Shown: positions 53,491-62,552 of the stretch, piece by piece | How positions within the stretch are numbered: the stretch's first letter is position 1 | Layout: the number at the start of each line of letters is the position of its first letter | NCBI GenBank assembly: GCA_027486585.1 | Contig: JAIXOU010000100.1 | Span: forward strand, 248,001 to 312,000 | Origin: Verrucomicrobiaceae bacterium | Lineage (GTDB): Bacteria; Verrucomicrobiota; Verrucomicrobiia; Verrucomicrobiales; Verrucomicrobiaceae | Direction of reading: 5' to 3' | Length of the DNA stretch: 64,000 nt | The notes under the pieces: model-generated | Databases searched by the model: none | Seen by the model: only the letters and a program-made list of their open reading frames with translations | Told to the model about the DNA's origin: nothing | Made by a program: the position numbers and the translations under genes

Positions 53491-54933
53491 TTACACACTG
53501 GATTGGCGCTTGGAGAAGAACAAGCGGGCGCTTTCGGCCACGCCATAGGCGCTTTCTTGCTGCGTCAGTTCATCGGTCAGGATGCGCAGGTCAGCGACCG
53601 ATTTATAGATCGGGGCGCGTTCTTGGATGAGGCGGTGCAGCTTGACGATAGGCGGCTCCTCTCCCCGCAGCAGAGGGCGGTCATTGTTTGAGGCGGTGCG
53701 GCGGGCTAGCAGCTCTGTGCTGGCCTCTAGCCAGGTGATAAAGCCCAGGTGCTTGAGCAAAGGCAGATTCACTGGCTGGGTAATGATGCCGCCGCCGGTG
53801 GCAATGACGGTGTGCTTGCGACCTAACAGCTGGCGTAATACGGCTGACTCGCGCCGGCGGAAGCTGGCCTCTCCTTCACGGGCGAAAATATCTGGGATGG
53901 AGCAGCGAGCCTGATCGGTGATCAGATGATCGGTGTCCACAAATTGAAAGCCGAGTTTGTGTGCCACGATGCGGCCGACGGTGGACTTACCGCTGCCCAT
54001 GAGTCCGATCAGAATGATGTTTTCAGCGCGGTGCAGTGGCTGCTCTTCTGTATCGGTGACGAGACTGAGGATTGACGAAACCAGATCGGGATCGTCTTGC
54101 AGTGCGCTAAAGTAGTCCGGGAATTGCGGGGACCAACCCGTGGCGCGCAGTTTGCCGTTGCAGACGTGTTTATGCGTCCAGCCACGTTTGCGGGCAGCGT
54201 CTGGCGGCTTGATGCCTGGGGCAGGGAGATTGAATAAAGCAGCCAGTTTCAGCAAACAATCATGCTGAGTCATCTTGGCATCATCGACGACGTTGTAGAT
54301 GCCAGTGAGCTTTTGGGTGAGCAGATGCACGAGAGCGCTGGCGGCATCGTCGGCGTGGATTTGATTGATCAGACGCCCCTCAGGTGCGCCTTCATTGATC
54401 TCGATACCGCTGCTGCCTTCCAGCAGATTTTTCAGCAAAAAAGATCGACCCGCCCCATAGATACCTGCGAGTCTGGCGACGGCTCCTTGATGATTGAGCG
54501 CTAGGTTTTCGGCTTCGCGTAGCAGTCTGCCGGTTTCCTTCGGGGGCTCAGCAGGACTGGTTTCATCCACAGTGCTGCCATCTATCTGGGGGTAAACGCT
54601 GGTGCTGCTGGTGTAGAGTGGCCAGGCTTCAGGAAAGCTGGCTAGCAGGTGCTTCATGCCATCGACATAGACGGCCTGATACATCTCCGCACCACCTTTG
54701 CTGGAGCTGGCGCAGTGAATGAAGGCATCGATGGCACCGATTTGCTTTCTCAGGTCAGAGACATCGGCTGCGGAGGCGATATTGCATGCTAGCACTTTCC
54801 AAGGCTTCTGGGCACTGAGGCGTGCAGCAGACTCGAGTGAGTGGGTAATGCCGAAGACCTCATGGCCTGCGGCGTGAAAGAGGTCTGCCGCACGTTCGCC
54901 GACGAAACCACAGCCAATGAGCAGGATCTTCAT
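53491..54933 (-). CDS. aroK: Fusion of atypical SDR (YeeZ-like) and shikimate kinase
   Basis: 480 residues in a single frame. Residues 1-290 form a Rossmann-fold NAD(P)-binding protein like YeeZ (IGCGFVGERAADLF at 6-19; TSSTSVYP near 108; YNVVDD near 213), where the classic catalytic Lys of SDRs is not at the usual site. Residues about 305-475 form a complete shikimate kinase: Walker A GLMGSGKST (310-318), VDTDHLI, EASFRRRES and ATGGGII near 378. The kinase part should phosphorylate shikimate. What the reductase-like half does is unknown. Overlaps the amidase gene by 4 bases. Confidence 0.9.
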   Translation of the reverse strand: MKILLIGCGFVGERAADLFHAAGHEVFGITHSLESAARLSAQKPWKVLACNIASAADVSDLRKQIGAIDAFIHCASSSKGGAEMYQAVYVDGMKHLLASFPEAWPLYTSSTSVYPQIDGSTVDETSPAEPPKETGRLLREAENLALNHQGAVARLAGIYGAGRSFLLKNLLEGSSGIEINEGAPEGRLINQIHADDAASALVHLLTQKLTGIYNVVDDAKMTQHDCLLKLAALFNLPAPGIKPPDAARKRGWTHKHVCNGKLRATGWSPQFPDYFSALQDDPDLVSSILSLVTDTEEQPLHRAENIILIGLMGSGKSTVGRIVAHKLGFQFVDTDHLITDQARCSIPDIFAREGEASFRRRESAVLRQLLGRKHTVIATGGGIITQPVNLPLLKHLGFITWLEASTELLARRTASNNDRPLLRGEEPPIVKLHRLIQERAPIYKSVADLRILTDELTQQESAYGVAESARLFFSKRQSSV

Positions 54934-56282
54934 GAGGGGCGATTGGTCTGGTAGTAGGCTAGCAGTCCTTTGACGATGCCGTTGATATAGTCCTCAATGG
55001 CACTGGTAGTGAGCTTTCCGCCGATGAGTGTGAGACCGAGGAAGTGCTCGCACAGCAGACGGCGATAGGTTTCCTCATGATTCATGACAAACGGTTCCAA
55101 ATAGACGACAGGACATTCATACAAGCGGTTAGCTAGCAGGTTCCGTGCATAAACATACGGGTTCTTTCCGGCATGACGCGCATTCGGTGTCGTGTAAACA
55201 TAAGCAGGTAATCCCGTCGTCTGACTCATCGTCGCGGCGATGGCTGTTGCCAGCGGGATTTCCTCTTCATGAGTGCGAGATAGCAGGCGCTGGAGCATCT
55301 GAAAGCGCACGTCTTGCTGCTGGAGTTCGACCGGCGCATAGCAGCCGTTGACGAGGATGTGCAGATGATTCTTGGGGGAGAACTGAGGCGCGGTCGCATC
55401 GCCCCAGGCCTCGGCATTGAAATGCAGGCAGAGCACGAGGTCGGGCTTGATCTGCTGATTCACCCGCTCCGCACGGGCATGGATCTCGCTGACACGATAA
55501 AAGAGTTTTTCACTCTGCCATTGAACCGTCAGCAGTTTGGCATCTCCAGTTAGGCCGGCGTAGGTCGGGGCTGGTTTGGGAAAGCCAGCCTCGGTTAGCA
55601 CGGCCAAAGCTTCTGTCTGGAGGTCTTCGGGACGTTTCTTGGTCACTGGCTCGGCCGTTTCACGCACCAAGGTGGCCACGGCCCCCAAGGCCATGAGTCG
55701 CTCTTTCAGGATCTTGGCGGTCAGAAGTGAAAGATCACCCTCGCGGATGGATTCACCCGCTTTAAAGCTTAGCATGCGCTCTTCCATGGTGGCATAAGCT
55801 CCGCCGATGTGGCCGGGGTCGATGGCGATGACGAGATCGCTTAGCGGTGGACGTTTGCCCTGCGCTGGCAAGTCGTGTGCACGGCGCCAGGATGCTTTGA
55901 AGGTGTTTTTGGATTTTTCACCCGTGGCTAAAAAAGGCACGGTTGCCGTAGATTCTTTGGCTTGGCCCGTTGGGATGCTGATGGCTGTGTCCCTGATTTG
56001 AAAAGGGGGGGGCATGGCATTTGCCTCTGAATAGATCTCGCTCCAGGCTGCTTCGAATTCAGTCTTGGTCATCGTTTCAGCAAAGACTTCCAGCTTCTTC
56101 CAGTCTGGTTCTTTTCCCAGCGCGCTGAGCTTGCTGAGCGCTGTAGAATCAGTGTTCGAGGGCGTGACTGCGCCAATGACCGGAGACGGACTGGGCGCGA
56201 CGGCCTGAGCGCTAAGCTCAGCGCGGGTAAAGAGGAAAGCCACAGCCAGCAAGAGGCCTGACGAAAGGAATGGAGACAACAT
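54930..56282 (-). CDS. N-acetylmuramoyl-L-alanine amidase (Amidase_3, secreted)
   Basis: 450 residues. Signal peptide (SSGLLLAVAFLFTRAELSAQA), then about 130 residues of linker, then an Amidase_3 domain. Zinc ligands are visible as IDPGHIGG (His near 155), ERMLSF and LCLHFNAEAWG (His near 290), and the late catalytic Glu in VVYLEPFVMNHEE. The enzyme cleaves the amide between MurNAc and L-Ala in peptidoglycan. The insertion between ligands is longer than in AmiC. A 55-residue membrane ORF lies just upstream. Confidence 0.88.
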   Translation of the reverse strand: MLSPFLSSGLLLAVAFLFTRAELSAQAVAPSPSPVIGAVTPSNTDSTALSKLSALGKEPDWKKLEVFAETMTKTEFEAAWSEIYSEANAMPPPFQIRDTAISIPTGQAKESTATVPFLATGEKSKNTFKASWRRAHDLPAQGKRPPLSDLVIAIDPGHIGGAYATMEERMLSFKAGESIREGDLSLLTAKILKERLMALGAVATLVRETAEPVTKKRPEDLQTEALAVLTEAGFPKPAPTYAGLTGDAKLLTVQWQSEKLFYRVSEIHARAERVNQQIKPDLVLCLHFNAEAWGDATAPQFSPKNHLHILVNGCYAPVELQQQDVRFQMLQRLLSRTHEEEIPLATAIAATMSQTTGLPAYVYTTPNARHAGKNPYVYARNLLANRLYECPVVYLEPFVMNHEETYRRLLCEHFLGLTLIGGKLTTSAIEDYINGIVKGLLAYYQTNRPS

Positions 56283-56372
56283 GCGCGCAGATTAGGGCGC
56301 AGTCATCAAATGGCAAGACTTCGCATCAATCTGCCGCGTGAAACCGGAGAGGATTTGATCTCGATGGACCCA

Positions 56373-56540
56373 TCAAGGCGACGTCGCACCAGCCTGCGCC
56401 TTTTCAGGTACTCGCTCAAAATGGGTGCCTTTGGCCAGGACATAATAAAAGCCAAAGATGCTGCAGATAAGTATGAGCAAGGCCAGCAGCGACCACAGAC
56501 CTGGCAGCCAGGGTGGGTTGAGTCTGCGGCGGCGTGACAT
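56373..56540 (-). CDS. Small single-pass membrane protein between hisH and the amidase gene
   Basis: 55 residues from ATG (MSRRRRLNPPWLPGLW) to a TGA. It starts 9 bases after the hisH stop and reads continuously. A basic N-terminus (RRRRL) is followed by a hydrophobic segment (about 14-36, GLWSLLALLILICSIFGFYY) and a polar tail ending GATSP. The layout is a type II single-pass protein. I recognise no family. Its tight position in a same-strand run supports it being real. Confidence 0.55.
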   Translation of the reverse strand: MSRRRRLNPPWLPGLWSLLALLILICSIFGFYYVLAKGTHFERVPEKAQAGATSP

Positions 56541-56549
56541 GGGGTGGTG

Positions 56550-57176
56550 CTAGAGACGCGCAGCTAAGGTGGCGACGGAGTTTTTTAGCAAGGTGAGTCC
56601 CGCTTCCTGACTTTTTTCGGGGTGGAACTGCACTGCCATCAGCTTTTCTTTGGCAATGCCGGCAATGAAAGGCACACCATACTCCGTGCGGCAGAGGGCC
56701 AGCGATTCATCGGCCACGTCTGGATAGTAGCTATGCACAAAGTAAAGGTGCGCTGGATCAGGCAGGCCGTTCCACCAGGCGGATTGGCTGGCTTCCCAAT
56801 GGACCTTGTTCCAGCCCATGTGAGGGATTTTCAGACCTTCACCCGCTTGGAATTTACGCACGCGGCCTGGGGCCACGCAGAGTCCTTCCACGCCAGGGCA
56901 TTCTTCGCTGGATTCAAAGAGAAGCTGGTAGCCGAGACAGATGCCGAGGTAGGGTCGCTCAGCCTTTAGCCATTCCTTGAGAGGGTCCCAGAGATGAGTC
57001 TCTTTTAAAATGCGCACGCTGTCGCCGAAAGCTCCCTGACCTGGAAACACAAGCACGTCGATATCGTCAAAAGCCTTGGGCTCGGTGACGAGCTTGGCTT
57101 CCGTGCCGATAGCTTTGAAGGCATTTAATACGCTGCGGAGATTCCCAGCGCCGTAGTCTAACACACCTAGATTCAT
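56550..57176 (-). CDS. hisH: Imidazole glycerol phosphate synthase glutaminase subunit HisH
   Basis: 208 residues. Class I glutamine amidotransferase: nucleophile Cys 80 in YLGICLGYQLLF, and His/Glu in VQFHPEKSQ near residue 188. It supplies ammonia to HisF in histidine synthesis. It starts 3 bases after the hisB stop. HisF and HisA are not in the window. Confidence 0.95.
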   Translation of the reverse strand: MNLGVLDYGAGNLRSVLNAFKAIGTEAKLVTEPKAFDDIDVLVFPGQGAFGDSVRILKETHLWDPLKEWLKAERPYLGICLGYQLLFESSEECPGVEGLCVAPGRVRKFQAGEGLKIPHMGWNKVHWEASQSAWWNGLPDPAHLYFVHSYYPDVADESLALCRTEYGVPFIAGIAKEKLMAVQFHPEKSQEAGLTLLKNSVATLAARL

Positions 57177-57179
57177 GAG

Positions 57180-57782
57180 TTAGAGAACGTCCTTGGTGCT
57201 AGGGATACCGATCACACGCGGATCGTGGCGGGTGGCCACGTCCAGCGCACGGGCGAGGCCTTTGAACATCGCCTCAGCCATGTGATGGGCATCGCGTCCG
57301 CGACGGATCTCGACATGCAGGGTAGCCAGCAGGCCGGAGCTAAAGGCGCGCATGAATTCTTCCACCAACTGAAAGCTGAATCGATTGATGCCACCAATGG
57401 CTTCGACACGTTCTGGCGTGTGGTAGCTCAGGAAAGAACGACCACTGAGGTCGATGGCCACCTCGGCGAGCGTTTCATCCATAGGCAACAGCCAGAAACC
57501 ATAGCGCGTGATGCCGGCTTTATTGCCCAGAGCTTCGCGGAAGCATTGTCCCAGGACGATGCCCGTATCTTCCACCGTGTGGTGATAATCCACCGCGATG
57601 TCCCCCACGACTTTCACCTTCAGGTCAAACAGACCATGCTTGGAGAAAAGAGTGAGCATGTGGTCAAAAAAAGGCACACCTGTATCGATCTGCGACTGGC
57701 CAGAACCATCCACGATCAGCTCGATCTGGATGTCTGTCTCAGCGGTCTTGCGGTGCTGCTTCGCGGTGCGGGTTGTTTGCAT
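57180..57782 (-). CDS. hisB: Imidazoleglycerol-phosphate dehydratase HisB
   Basis: 200 residues. The two metal-binding His motifs are intact: DYHHTVEDTGIVLGQ near 70 and GRDAHHMAEAMFKGLARAL near 165, with FDHMLTLFSKHG between. It is the stand-alone dehydratase form without the histidinol phosphatase domain. It heads the run hisB-hisH-55 aa ORF-amidase-SDR/AroK. Confidence 0.95.
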   Translation of the reverse strand: MQTTRTAKQHRKTAETDIQIELIVDGSGQSQIDTGVPFFDHMLTLFSKHGLFDLKVKVVGDIAVDYHHTVEDTGIVLGQCFREALGNKAGITRYGFWLLPMDETLAEVAIDLSGRSFLSYHTPERVEAIGGINRFSFQLVEEFMRAFSSGLLATLHVEIRRGRDAHHMAEAMFKGLARALDVATRHDPRVIGIPSTKDVL

Positions 57783-57848
57783 GGTCTTCAGTTAACATCG
57801 GGTGCCGTGTCAGGTCAACGTGCTGATGCAGCAGAATCGGGGTGGCTT

Positions 57849-57912
57849 GGTTCGTCGTTCGTGGTTTTTTACCTGTGTATTGACTGCGCCCAAGCCCAAC
57901 GAACGAAGAACC
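57849..57912. repeat. Inverted repeat in the hisB / histidine phosphatase spacer
   Basis: GGTTCGTCGTTCG (57849-57861) and CGAACGAAGAACC (57900-57912) are inverted copies with one mismatch around a 38-base spacer. The 219-base region between hisB and the phosphatase gene holds no other feature I can support. A similar CGTCGTTCGTG string occurs near 25625. Confidence 0.45.
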
Positions 57913-58001
57913 TCCAAATTCTGGTCTCCATCTCTCCATCTTCGATCCACCGTCCCTTCCAGACTTGCAGGTGGGGCGAGTCCGCGCCATGGAATGGGGT
58001 C

Positions 58002-58640
58002 TTGAAATCCCATCTGCCCAATCATCCCACCACGCTTTATCTCATCCGCCATGGCGAGGTGGAGGAGCGCTATCATAAAGTCTTTGGCGGTAGCCGGATC
58101 GATATGGCGCTGTCGCCTCTGGGATTGAAACATGGTCAGGCCGTGGCGCAGTGGCTGAAGGACACGAAAATCGACGCGATTTACGCTAGCCCGATGCTGC
58201 GGGTGCAGCAGACGCTGGCCCCTTTGGCTGAGCAGCGCGGTTTAAAGCCGACCTTGATCCCTGACCTGCGTGAGGTGGATTTCGGTGACTGGACGGGGCA
58301 CCATTGGGAGGGTGTGAAGGAACATTTTGGCGTGAGCGCGTTTGATTGGCTGGAGATCATCGAGACGCAGGGGATCGCCAATGGCGAATCTGCGGCTGAA
58401 TTGACCCAGCGGGTGCAGCCTGCACTGCTCCAAATATTGCAGAATCACCCGCATCAAAGCGTGGCCGTCTTTTGTCATGGCGGCATCATCCGCGTGATCC
58501 TGGCCCTGATGCTGGAGCAGCCGCTGCGTCACATGGCGCATTTTAACATCGAGTATGGCAGCATCACCGTGGTGGAAGTGCAGCCTGAAAAGAAACATGC
58601 TTTCGAGATCGAACTGATGAATTATTGTCCGCCTGTTTGA
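58002..58640 (+). CDS. Histidine phosphatase family protein (phosphoglycerate mutase-like)
   Basis: 212 residues from TTG (KSHLPNHPTTLYLIRHGE), the only in-frame start close to the conserved N-terminus. The catalytic LIRHGEVEERYHKVFGG and late CHGGIIRVIL motifs are present, with LREVDFGDWTG typical of the alpha-ribazole phosphatase/PhoE-like branch. It acts through a phosphohistidine. Substrate is not determined. An open frame reaches upstream through hisB antisense, but without family sequence. Confidence 0.85.
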   Translation: MKSHLPNHPTTLYLIRHGEVEERYHKVFGGSRIDMALSPLGLKHGQAVAQWLKDTKIDAIYASPMLRVQQTLAPLAEQRGLKPTLIPDLREVDFGDWTGHHWEGVKEHFGVSAFDWLEIIETQGIANGESAAELTQRVQPALLQILQNHPHQSVAVFCHGGIIRVILALMLEQPLRHMAHFNIEYGSITVVEVQPEKKHAFEIELMNYCPPV

Positions 58641-58699
58641 TCCTTCATGGCGCTTGCAGACGCCGCTCTCTGCCCTGACTACTAGATCCCACGTTTCAC

Positions 58700-60103
58700 A
58701 TGTTCTCACTCCTCACCGACAAACTCGAAGATACTTTCCGCAAGCTGCGCGGACTGGGCAAAATCAGCGAATCCAATGTGGCTGATGCCATGAAGGAGAT
58801 CCGCATGGCTTTACTGGAAGCGGATGTGGATTTTAAGGTAGCCAAGGATCTGATCGAAGCGATCAAGACTCGGGCGCTAGGTGAAGAGGTGCTCAAAACG
58901 GTGAGTCCTGGTCAGCAGATCGTCAAAATCTTCAATGATGAATTGGCGAAGATCCTGGGTGGTGGTGCCACCGACCTGGACCTGAGCCCACCGCAGCGCA
59001 TTCTCATGGTGGGTCTGAATGGTGCGGGTAAGACGACGACCTCAGCCAAGCTGGCCAACTGGCTGAAAAAGCAGGGTAAACGTCCACTGCTGATCGCCTT
59101 GGACCTTTATCGCCCAGCGGCTGTCACTCAGCTGCAAGTGCTGGGGCAGCAGCTCGGTGTGCCAGTCTGTGTGCCACCCGTGGGTGAAACCGATGTCGTT
59201 AAGGCGACGAAGGCGGCTTTGAAATGGCTGGAAGATCAGGGCAGTGGAATCGCTATTTTTGATACGGCAGGACGCCAAGAGATCGATGAAACCTTGCTGA
59301 GCGAGCTGAAAAAGGTTCGTGATCTGGTGCAGCCGCGCGAGACCCTTCTAGTGGCAGATGCGGCGACGGGGCAGCAGGCGGTCAGTGTGGCCACGAAGTT
59401 TCATGAGACGGTGACGATTACCGGTCTGATCATGACCAAGCTGGACGGGGATGCCCGCGGTGGTGCCCTGCTTTCCATGCGTCAGGTCACAGGCTGCCCA
59501 GTGAAGTTTCTCGGTGTGGGTGAAAAGGTGGATCAGCTGGAGGTCTTCCACCCGGACCGCATGGCCCAGCGCATTCTTGGCATGGGCGACGTGGTGAGTC
59601 TGGTGGAGAAAGCGGCTCAGGAGATCGATGAAAAAGAGGCCATGGGTATGATGCGCCGCATGGAGGAGAACAAGTTTGACCTGACGGATATGCTCAAGCA
59701 GCTAAACTTCATGAAGAAGCTAGGCCCCCTGGAAGGGTTGATGGGCATGATCCCAGGCATGAGCAAACTTAAAAACATGCCTGGTGTGGATGACAAGCGC
59801 ATGAAGCATACGGAAGCGCTTATCCTATCAATGACGCCGAAAGAGCGTCGGAATCCAGGCATCATCAATGGCAGTCGTCGCAAACGGATTGCTCAAGGCA
59901 GTGGCCGTCCCGTGATGGAGGTGAATCAGCTTTTGAAGCAGTTTGAAATGATGAAGCAAATGATGTCGAACAAAGGCGCGATGGCTCAGATGGCGGGTGG
60001 TCTTTTTGGCGGTGGCGGAGGCATGCCACAACTGCCTAAAGGCATGATGCCTGGCAAAATGCCGAAGAGTAAATTTGGCAAAGGCTTCCGCCTCGGTGGT
60101 TAG
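58700..60103 (+). CDS. ffh: Signal recognition particle protein Ffh
   Basis: 467 residues. N domain helical bundle (about 1-95), G domain with GLNGAGKTT (about 105-113), DTAGRQ and TKLDGDARGG, then a Met-rich M domain (about 300-440, MMRRMEENKFDLTDMLKQ, GSRRKRIAQGSG). It binds 4.5S RNA and signal sequences and docks on FtsY. A Gly/Met-rich C-terminal tail is present. No 4.5S RNA gene is seen nearby. Confidence 0.97.
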   Translation: MFSLLTDKLEDTFRKLRGLGKISESNVADAMKEIRMALLEADVDFKVAKDLIEAIKTRALGEEVLKTVSPGQQIVKIFNDELAKILGGGATDLDLSPPQRILMVGLNGAGKTTTSAKLANWLKKQGKRPLLIALDLYRPAAVTQLQVLGQQLGVPVCVPPVGETDVVKATKAALKWLEDQGSGIAIFDTAGRQEIDETLLSELKKVRDLVQPRETLLVADAATGQQAVSVATKFHETVTITGLIMTKLDGDARGGALLSMRQVTGCPVKFLGVGEKVDQLEVFHPDRMAQRILGMGDVVSLVEKAAQEIDEKEAMGMMRRMEENKFDLTDMLKQLNFMKKLGPLEGLMGMIPGMSKLKNMPGVDDKRMKHTEALILSMTPKERRNPGIINGSRRKRIAQGSGRPVMEVNQLLKQFEMMKQMMSNKGAMAQMAGGLFGGGGGMPQLPKGMMPGKMPKSKFGKGFRLGG

Positions 60104-60115
60104 TGTCTGATCCTT

Positions 60116-61408
60116 CTACCAGTGCCGTTTGGCAAACTTCAAATACTGCTGCCAGTCGTAGTCGGTGACGTCGTGTTTTCCCGTGCGGATGTGATAGGCG
60201 ATGGCATCGCCGACGGGGGAGTCGATGGCGGGTTGCTCGGTCACGCCGTAACCTTTTTTACCCAGGAGGGCATACACGGGTTCTGCATGCAGACCGCTGA
60301 GGAACTCGCCTTTGGGATCCGCCCAGGTATCCTCGACCGCGCTGGCGATGTAGATCGGGCGTGGTGCCGATAGGGCAATGAGCATGTGTTTGTCGATCGG
60401 ACAGGCGGCTTCATGATTGGCATAGTTGGTGTAGGTCTTGGTGAACCAATGCGGAAACGCTTTGGTGATGACAGCCGTGGTTTCACCAATGTTCCGGCGC
60501 ATGATGGCAGCGCCACCTTCACCGGAGTTGTTGGAGATGACGACGCCAAAGCGCTGATCCTGCGCACCTGCCCAGAGAGAGGTTTTGCCCAGTCGGGAAT
60601 GACCGATCACCGCGAGCTGTTTGGCATTCACGTCGGCATCTGTTTCTAGGTAATCGGCGATCCGGCTCAGGCCCCAGGCCCAGGCCCCAATAGCGCCCCA
60701 ATCACCGTTTTTCCAGTCGGTAGCGGCCCCGTCTTGGCTGAGCACCGCGCGTAGGCCTTCCTTCCAGCCTTCAGCCTGATCAGGTTCGACATCTCCATAG
60801 TAATAGCTGGCCACAGCACATCCTTGATCGAGGATCATCTCCAGCGGCCAGCGGCTGCTTTCACTGCCACGGCTGGCGTCGGTGGCACGATTGTTGATGA
60901 TGCTTTTATCTTTGCTGGCGCGCATCCAGCGGGTGGAAAGAGGGATGTCCGTTTCTGGGCTGACGGCATGGTTGCCATTGAAACTTGGGCCGACAAAACA
61001 AGGGGCCGGTTTGCCCAATCCATTCGGTGTGTAAAGCATCACATCCATGCCTGCCCAAGCTGGATGCTCGGGTAGGGAGATGTGGATGAGTTTGCGGGTA
61101 GCCTTACCACCAAGAGCGTCTTTTTTGACCTGAGTGACTTTGAAGTCCACCTTTCCCCAGGTGGCGGCTGCTGGGGTTTTGCCAAAGACATGCTGCTCAA
61201 AAAGAGCCATCACCTCAGGGCGACGGATTTGGGTCCACTCGTCAGCGGTCGTCACGGCTTTACCGGCCTGTGTTTTGAGCAGTTCCGGCAGGGTGTAGGG
61301 CAGGATCTTGGATTCGTCGTAGTTTGCTAGTTTTTGCTGAGCTTCAGCGAAATCTTCACCGACGAGGAGAGCTGAGATCATGAGGAGAGAAAGCAGATGG
61401 CGGGGCAT
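60116..61408 (-). CDS. CE15-like glucuronoyl esterase (secreted alpha/beta hydrolase)
   Basis: 430 residues. N-terminal signal peptide (HLLSLLMISALLVGEDF). The alpha/beta-hydrolase nucleophile is in VIGHSRLGKTS (Ser 271), matching the CE15 pattern G-x-S-R-x-G-K; NNSGEGGAA near 290 follows as in that family. The late catalytic His lies near the C-terminal third (CPIDKHMLIAL). CE15 enzymes cleave ester links between glucuronoxylan and lignin. That substrate is typical of the family, not proven here. It converges on ffh. Confidence 0.88.
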   Translation of the reverse strand: MPRHLLSLLMISALLVGEDFAEAQQKLANYDESKILPYTLPELLKTQAGKAVTTADEWTQIRRPEVMALFEQHVFGKTPAAATWGKVDFKVTQVKKDALGGKATRKLIHISLPEHPAWAGMDVMLYTPNGLGKPAPCFVGPSFNGNHAVSPETDIPLSTRWMRASKDKSIINNRATDASRGSESSRWPLEMILDQGCAVASYYYGDVEPDQAEGWKEGLRAVLSQDGAATDWKNGDWGAIGAWAWGLSRIADYLETDADVNAKQLAVIGHSRLGKTSLWAGAQDQRFGVVISNNSGEGGAAIMRRNIGETTAVITKAFPHWFTKTYTNYANHEAACPIDKHMLIALSAPRPIYIASAVEDTWADPKGEFLSGLHAEPVYALLGKKGYGVTEQPAIDSPVGDAIAYHIRTGKHDVTDYDWQQYLKFAKRHW

Positions 61409-61469
61409 GGATCTTCTATCAACGAACCTTCACAGTCGTTTCCATCGGTTATCAGCCAGCTTTTGTAAC

Positions 61470-62552
61470 TCAGCCCAACTTGGCCAAGCTGTCATCCAGC
61501 GCTGCGATCACGGTGCTGATGCTGGCTTCAGTCTCATCACCCATGTTGCTGATGCGGAAGGTTTTGCCTTTCAGCTTTCCGTAGCCACCATCGATGATCA
61601 TGCTGTGGTTCTTCTTGAGAAGACCAATAAAGGCTGCCACATCAATGTTCTTGTTATTGGCGACGCAGGTCAACGATTTGGAGCGGTAACCTTCTGGGGC
61701 AAAGAACTCAAAGCCATTGCGGCTCACCCAGTCGTGCACCATGCCGTTGAGTTTAGCATGGCGGGCAAAGCGGTTGTCGATGCCTTCGGCAAAGATCTTT
61801 TGTAGCTGATGACGCAGGCCGTAGATCAGGCTGATGCAGGGCGTGCTTGGCGTCATGCTTTTTTCACCGTTGGACTGGAACTCCAAGAAGTCGAAGTAAT
61901 AGCCGCGATCGTTGATCGTGGCGGCGCGAGCCATGGCGGCTTCAGAGGCGGTGAAAAGTGCCAGTCCTGGGGGCATGGCTAGGGCTTTTTGGCTGCCGGT
62001 CAGTAGGACATCAATGCCCAGTTCATCAAAATTCACGGGCACCGTGGTGAAGCCGGAAACGCTGTCCGTGATGAACATGACGTCAGGATACTTTTTCTTC
62101 AGGGCTGCAATTTCGGCAATCGGGCTGAGCACGCCCGTGGAGGTCTCATTGTGAATGAAGGTCACGGCGTCGAACTCACCGGTGGCCAGACGTTTGTCGA
62201 TTTCAGCAGCCAGGATCGGTTGACCCCATTCCACTTGATAAGCTTCGGCTTCCTTGCCGCAGCGTTTGGAGACGTCCAGCCACTTGTCAGAAAAGGCGCC
62301 ATTGCAGCAATTGAGGACCTTTTTCTTCACCAGATTACGGATGGCTCCTTCCATCACACCCCAAGCGGAGGAGGTGCTGAGAAAGACCTGCTGCTTGGTG
62401 CCAAAGAGCGTCTGCAGCATGGGTTGGATTTCTGCATAGAGATCCTGGAAGCCTTTTCCACGATGTCCCATCATGGGCTGTGCCATGGCGGCAAATGTAT
62501 CTGCGCTGACTTCGATCGGACCTGGGATGTAGAGTTTAACGTGGGTGCTCAT
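61470..62552 (-). CDS. Class V aminotransferase (alanine-glyoxylate / serine-pyruvate type)
   Basis: 360 residues. PGPIEVS (11-17) opens the PLP class V fold, with HNETSTG near 134, Asp 163 in FITDSVSGF and the Schiff-base Lys 189 in LTGSQKALAMPPG. It transfers amino groups between serine or alanine and glyoxylate/pyruvate-like keto acids; the exact pair is not determinable. It starts alone after a 330-base gap and lies 61 bases upstream of the CE15-like gene on the same strand. Confidence 0.9.
   Translation of the reverse strand: MSTHVKLYIPGPIEVSADTFAAMAQPMMGHRGKGFQDLYAEIQPMLQTLFGTKQQVFLSTSSAWGVMEGAIRNLVKKKVLNCCNGAFSDKWLDVSKRCGKEAEAYQVEWGQPILAAEIDKRLATGEFDAVTFIHNETSTGVLSPIAEIAALKKKYPDVMFITDSVSGFTTVPVNFDELGIDVLLTGSQKALAMPPGLALFTASEAAMARAATINDRGYYFDFLEFQSNGEKSMTPSTPCISLIYGLRHQLQKIFAEGIDNRFARHAKLNGMVHDWVSRNGFEFFAPEGYRSKSLTCVANNKNIDVAAFIGLLKKNHSMIIDGGYGKLKGKTFRISNMGDETEASISTVIAALDDSLAKLG

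Noticed and set aside
57225-58001. Upstream extension of the histidine phosphatase frame
   Set aside because: It is antisense to hisB, and the phosphatase homology starts only after the TTG at 58002.
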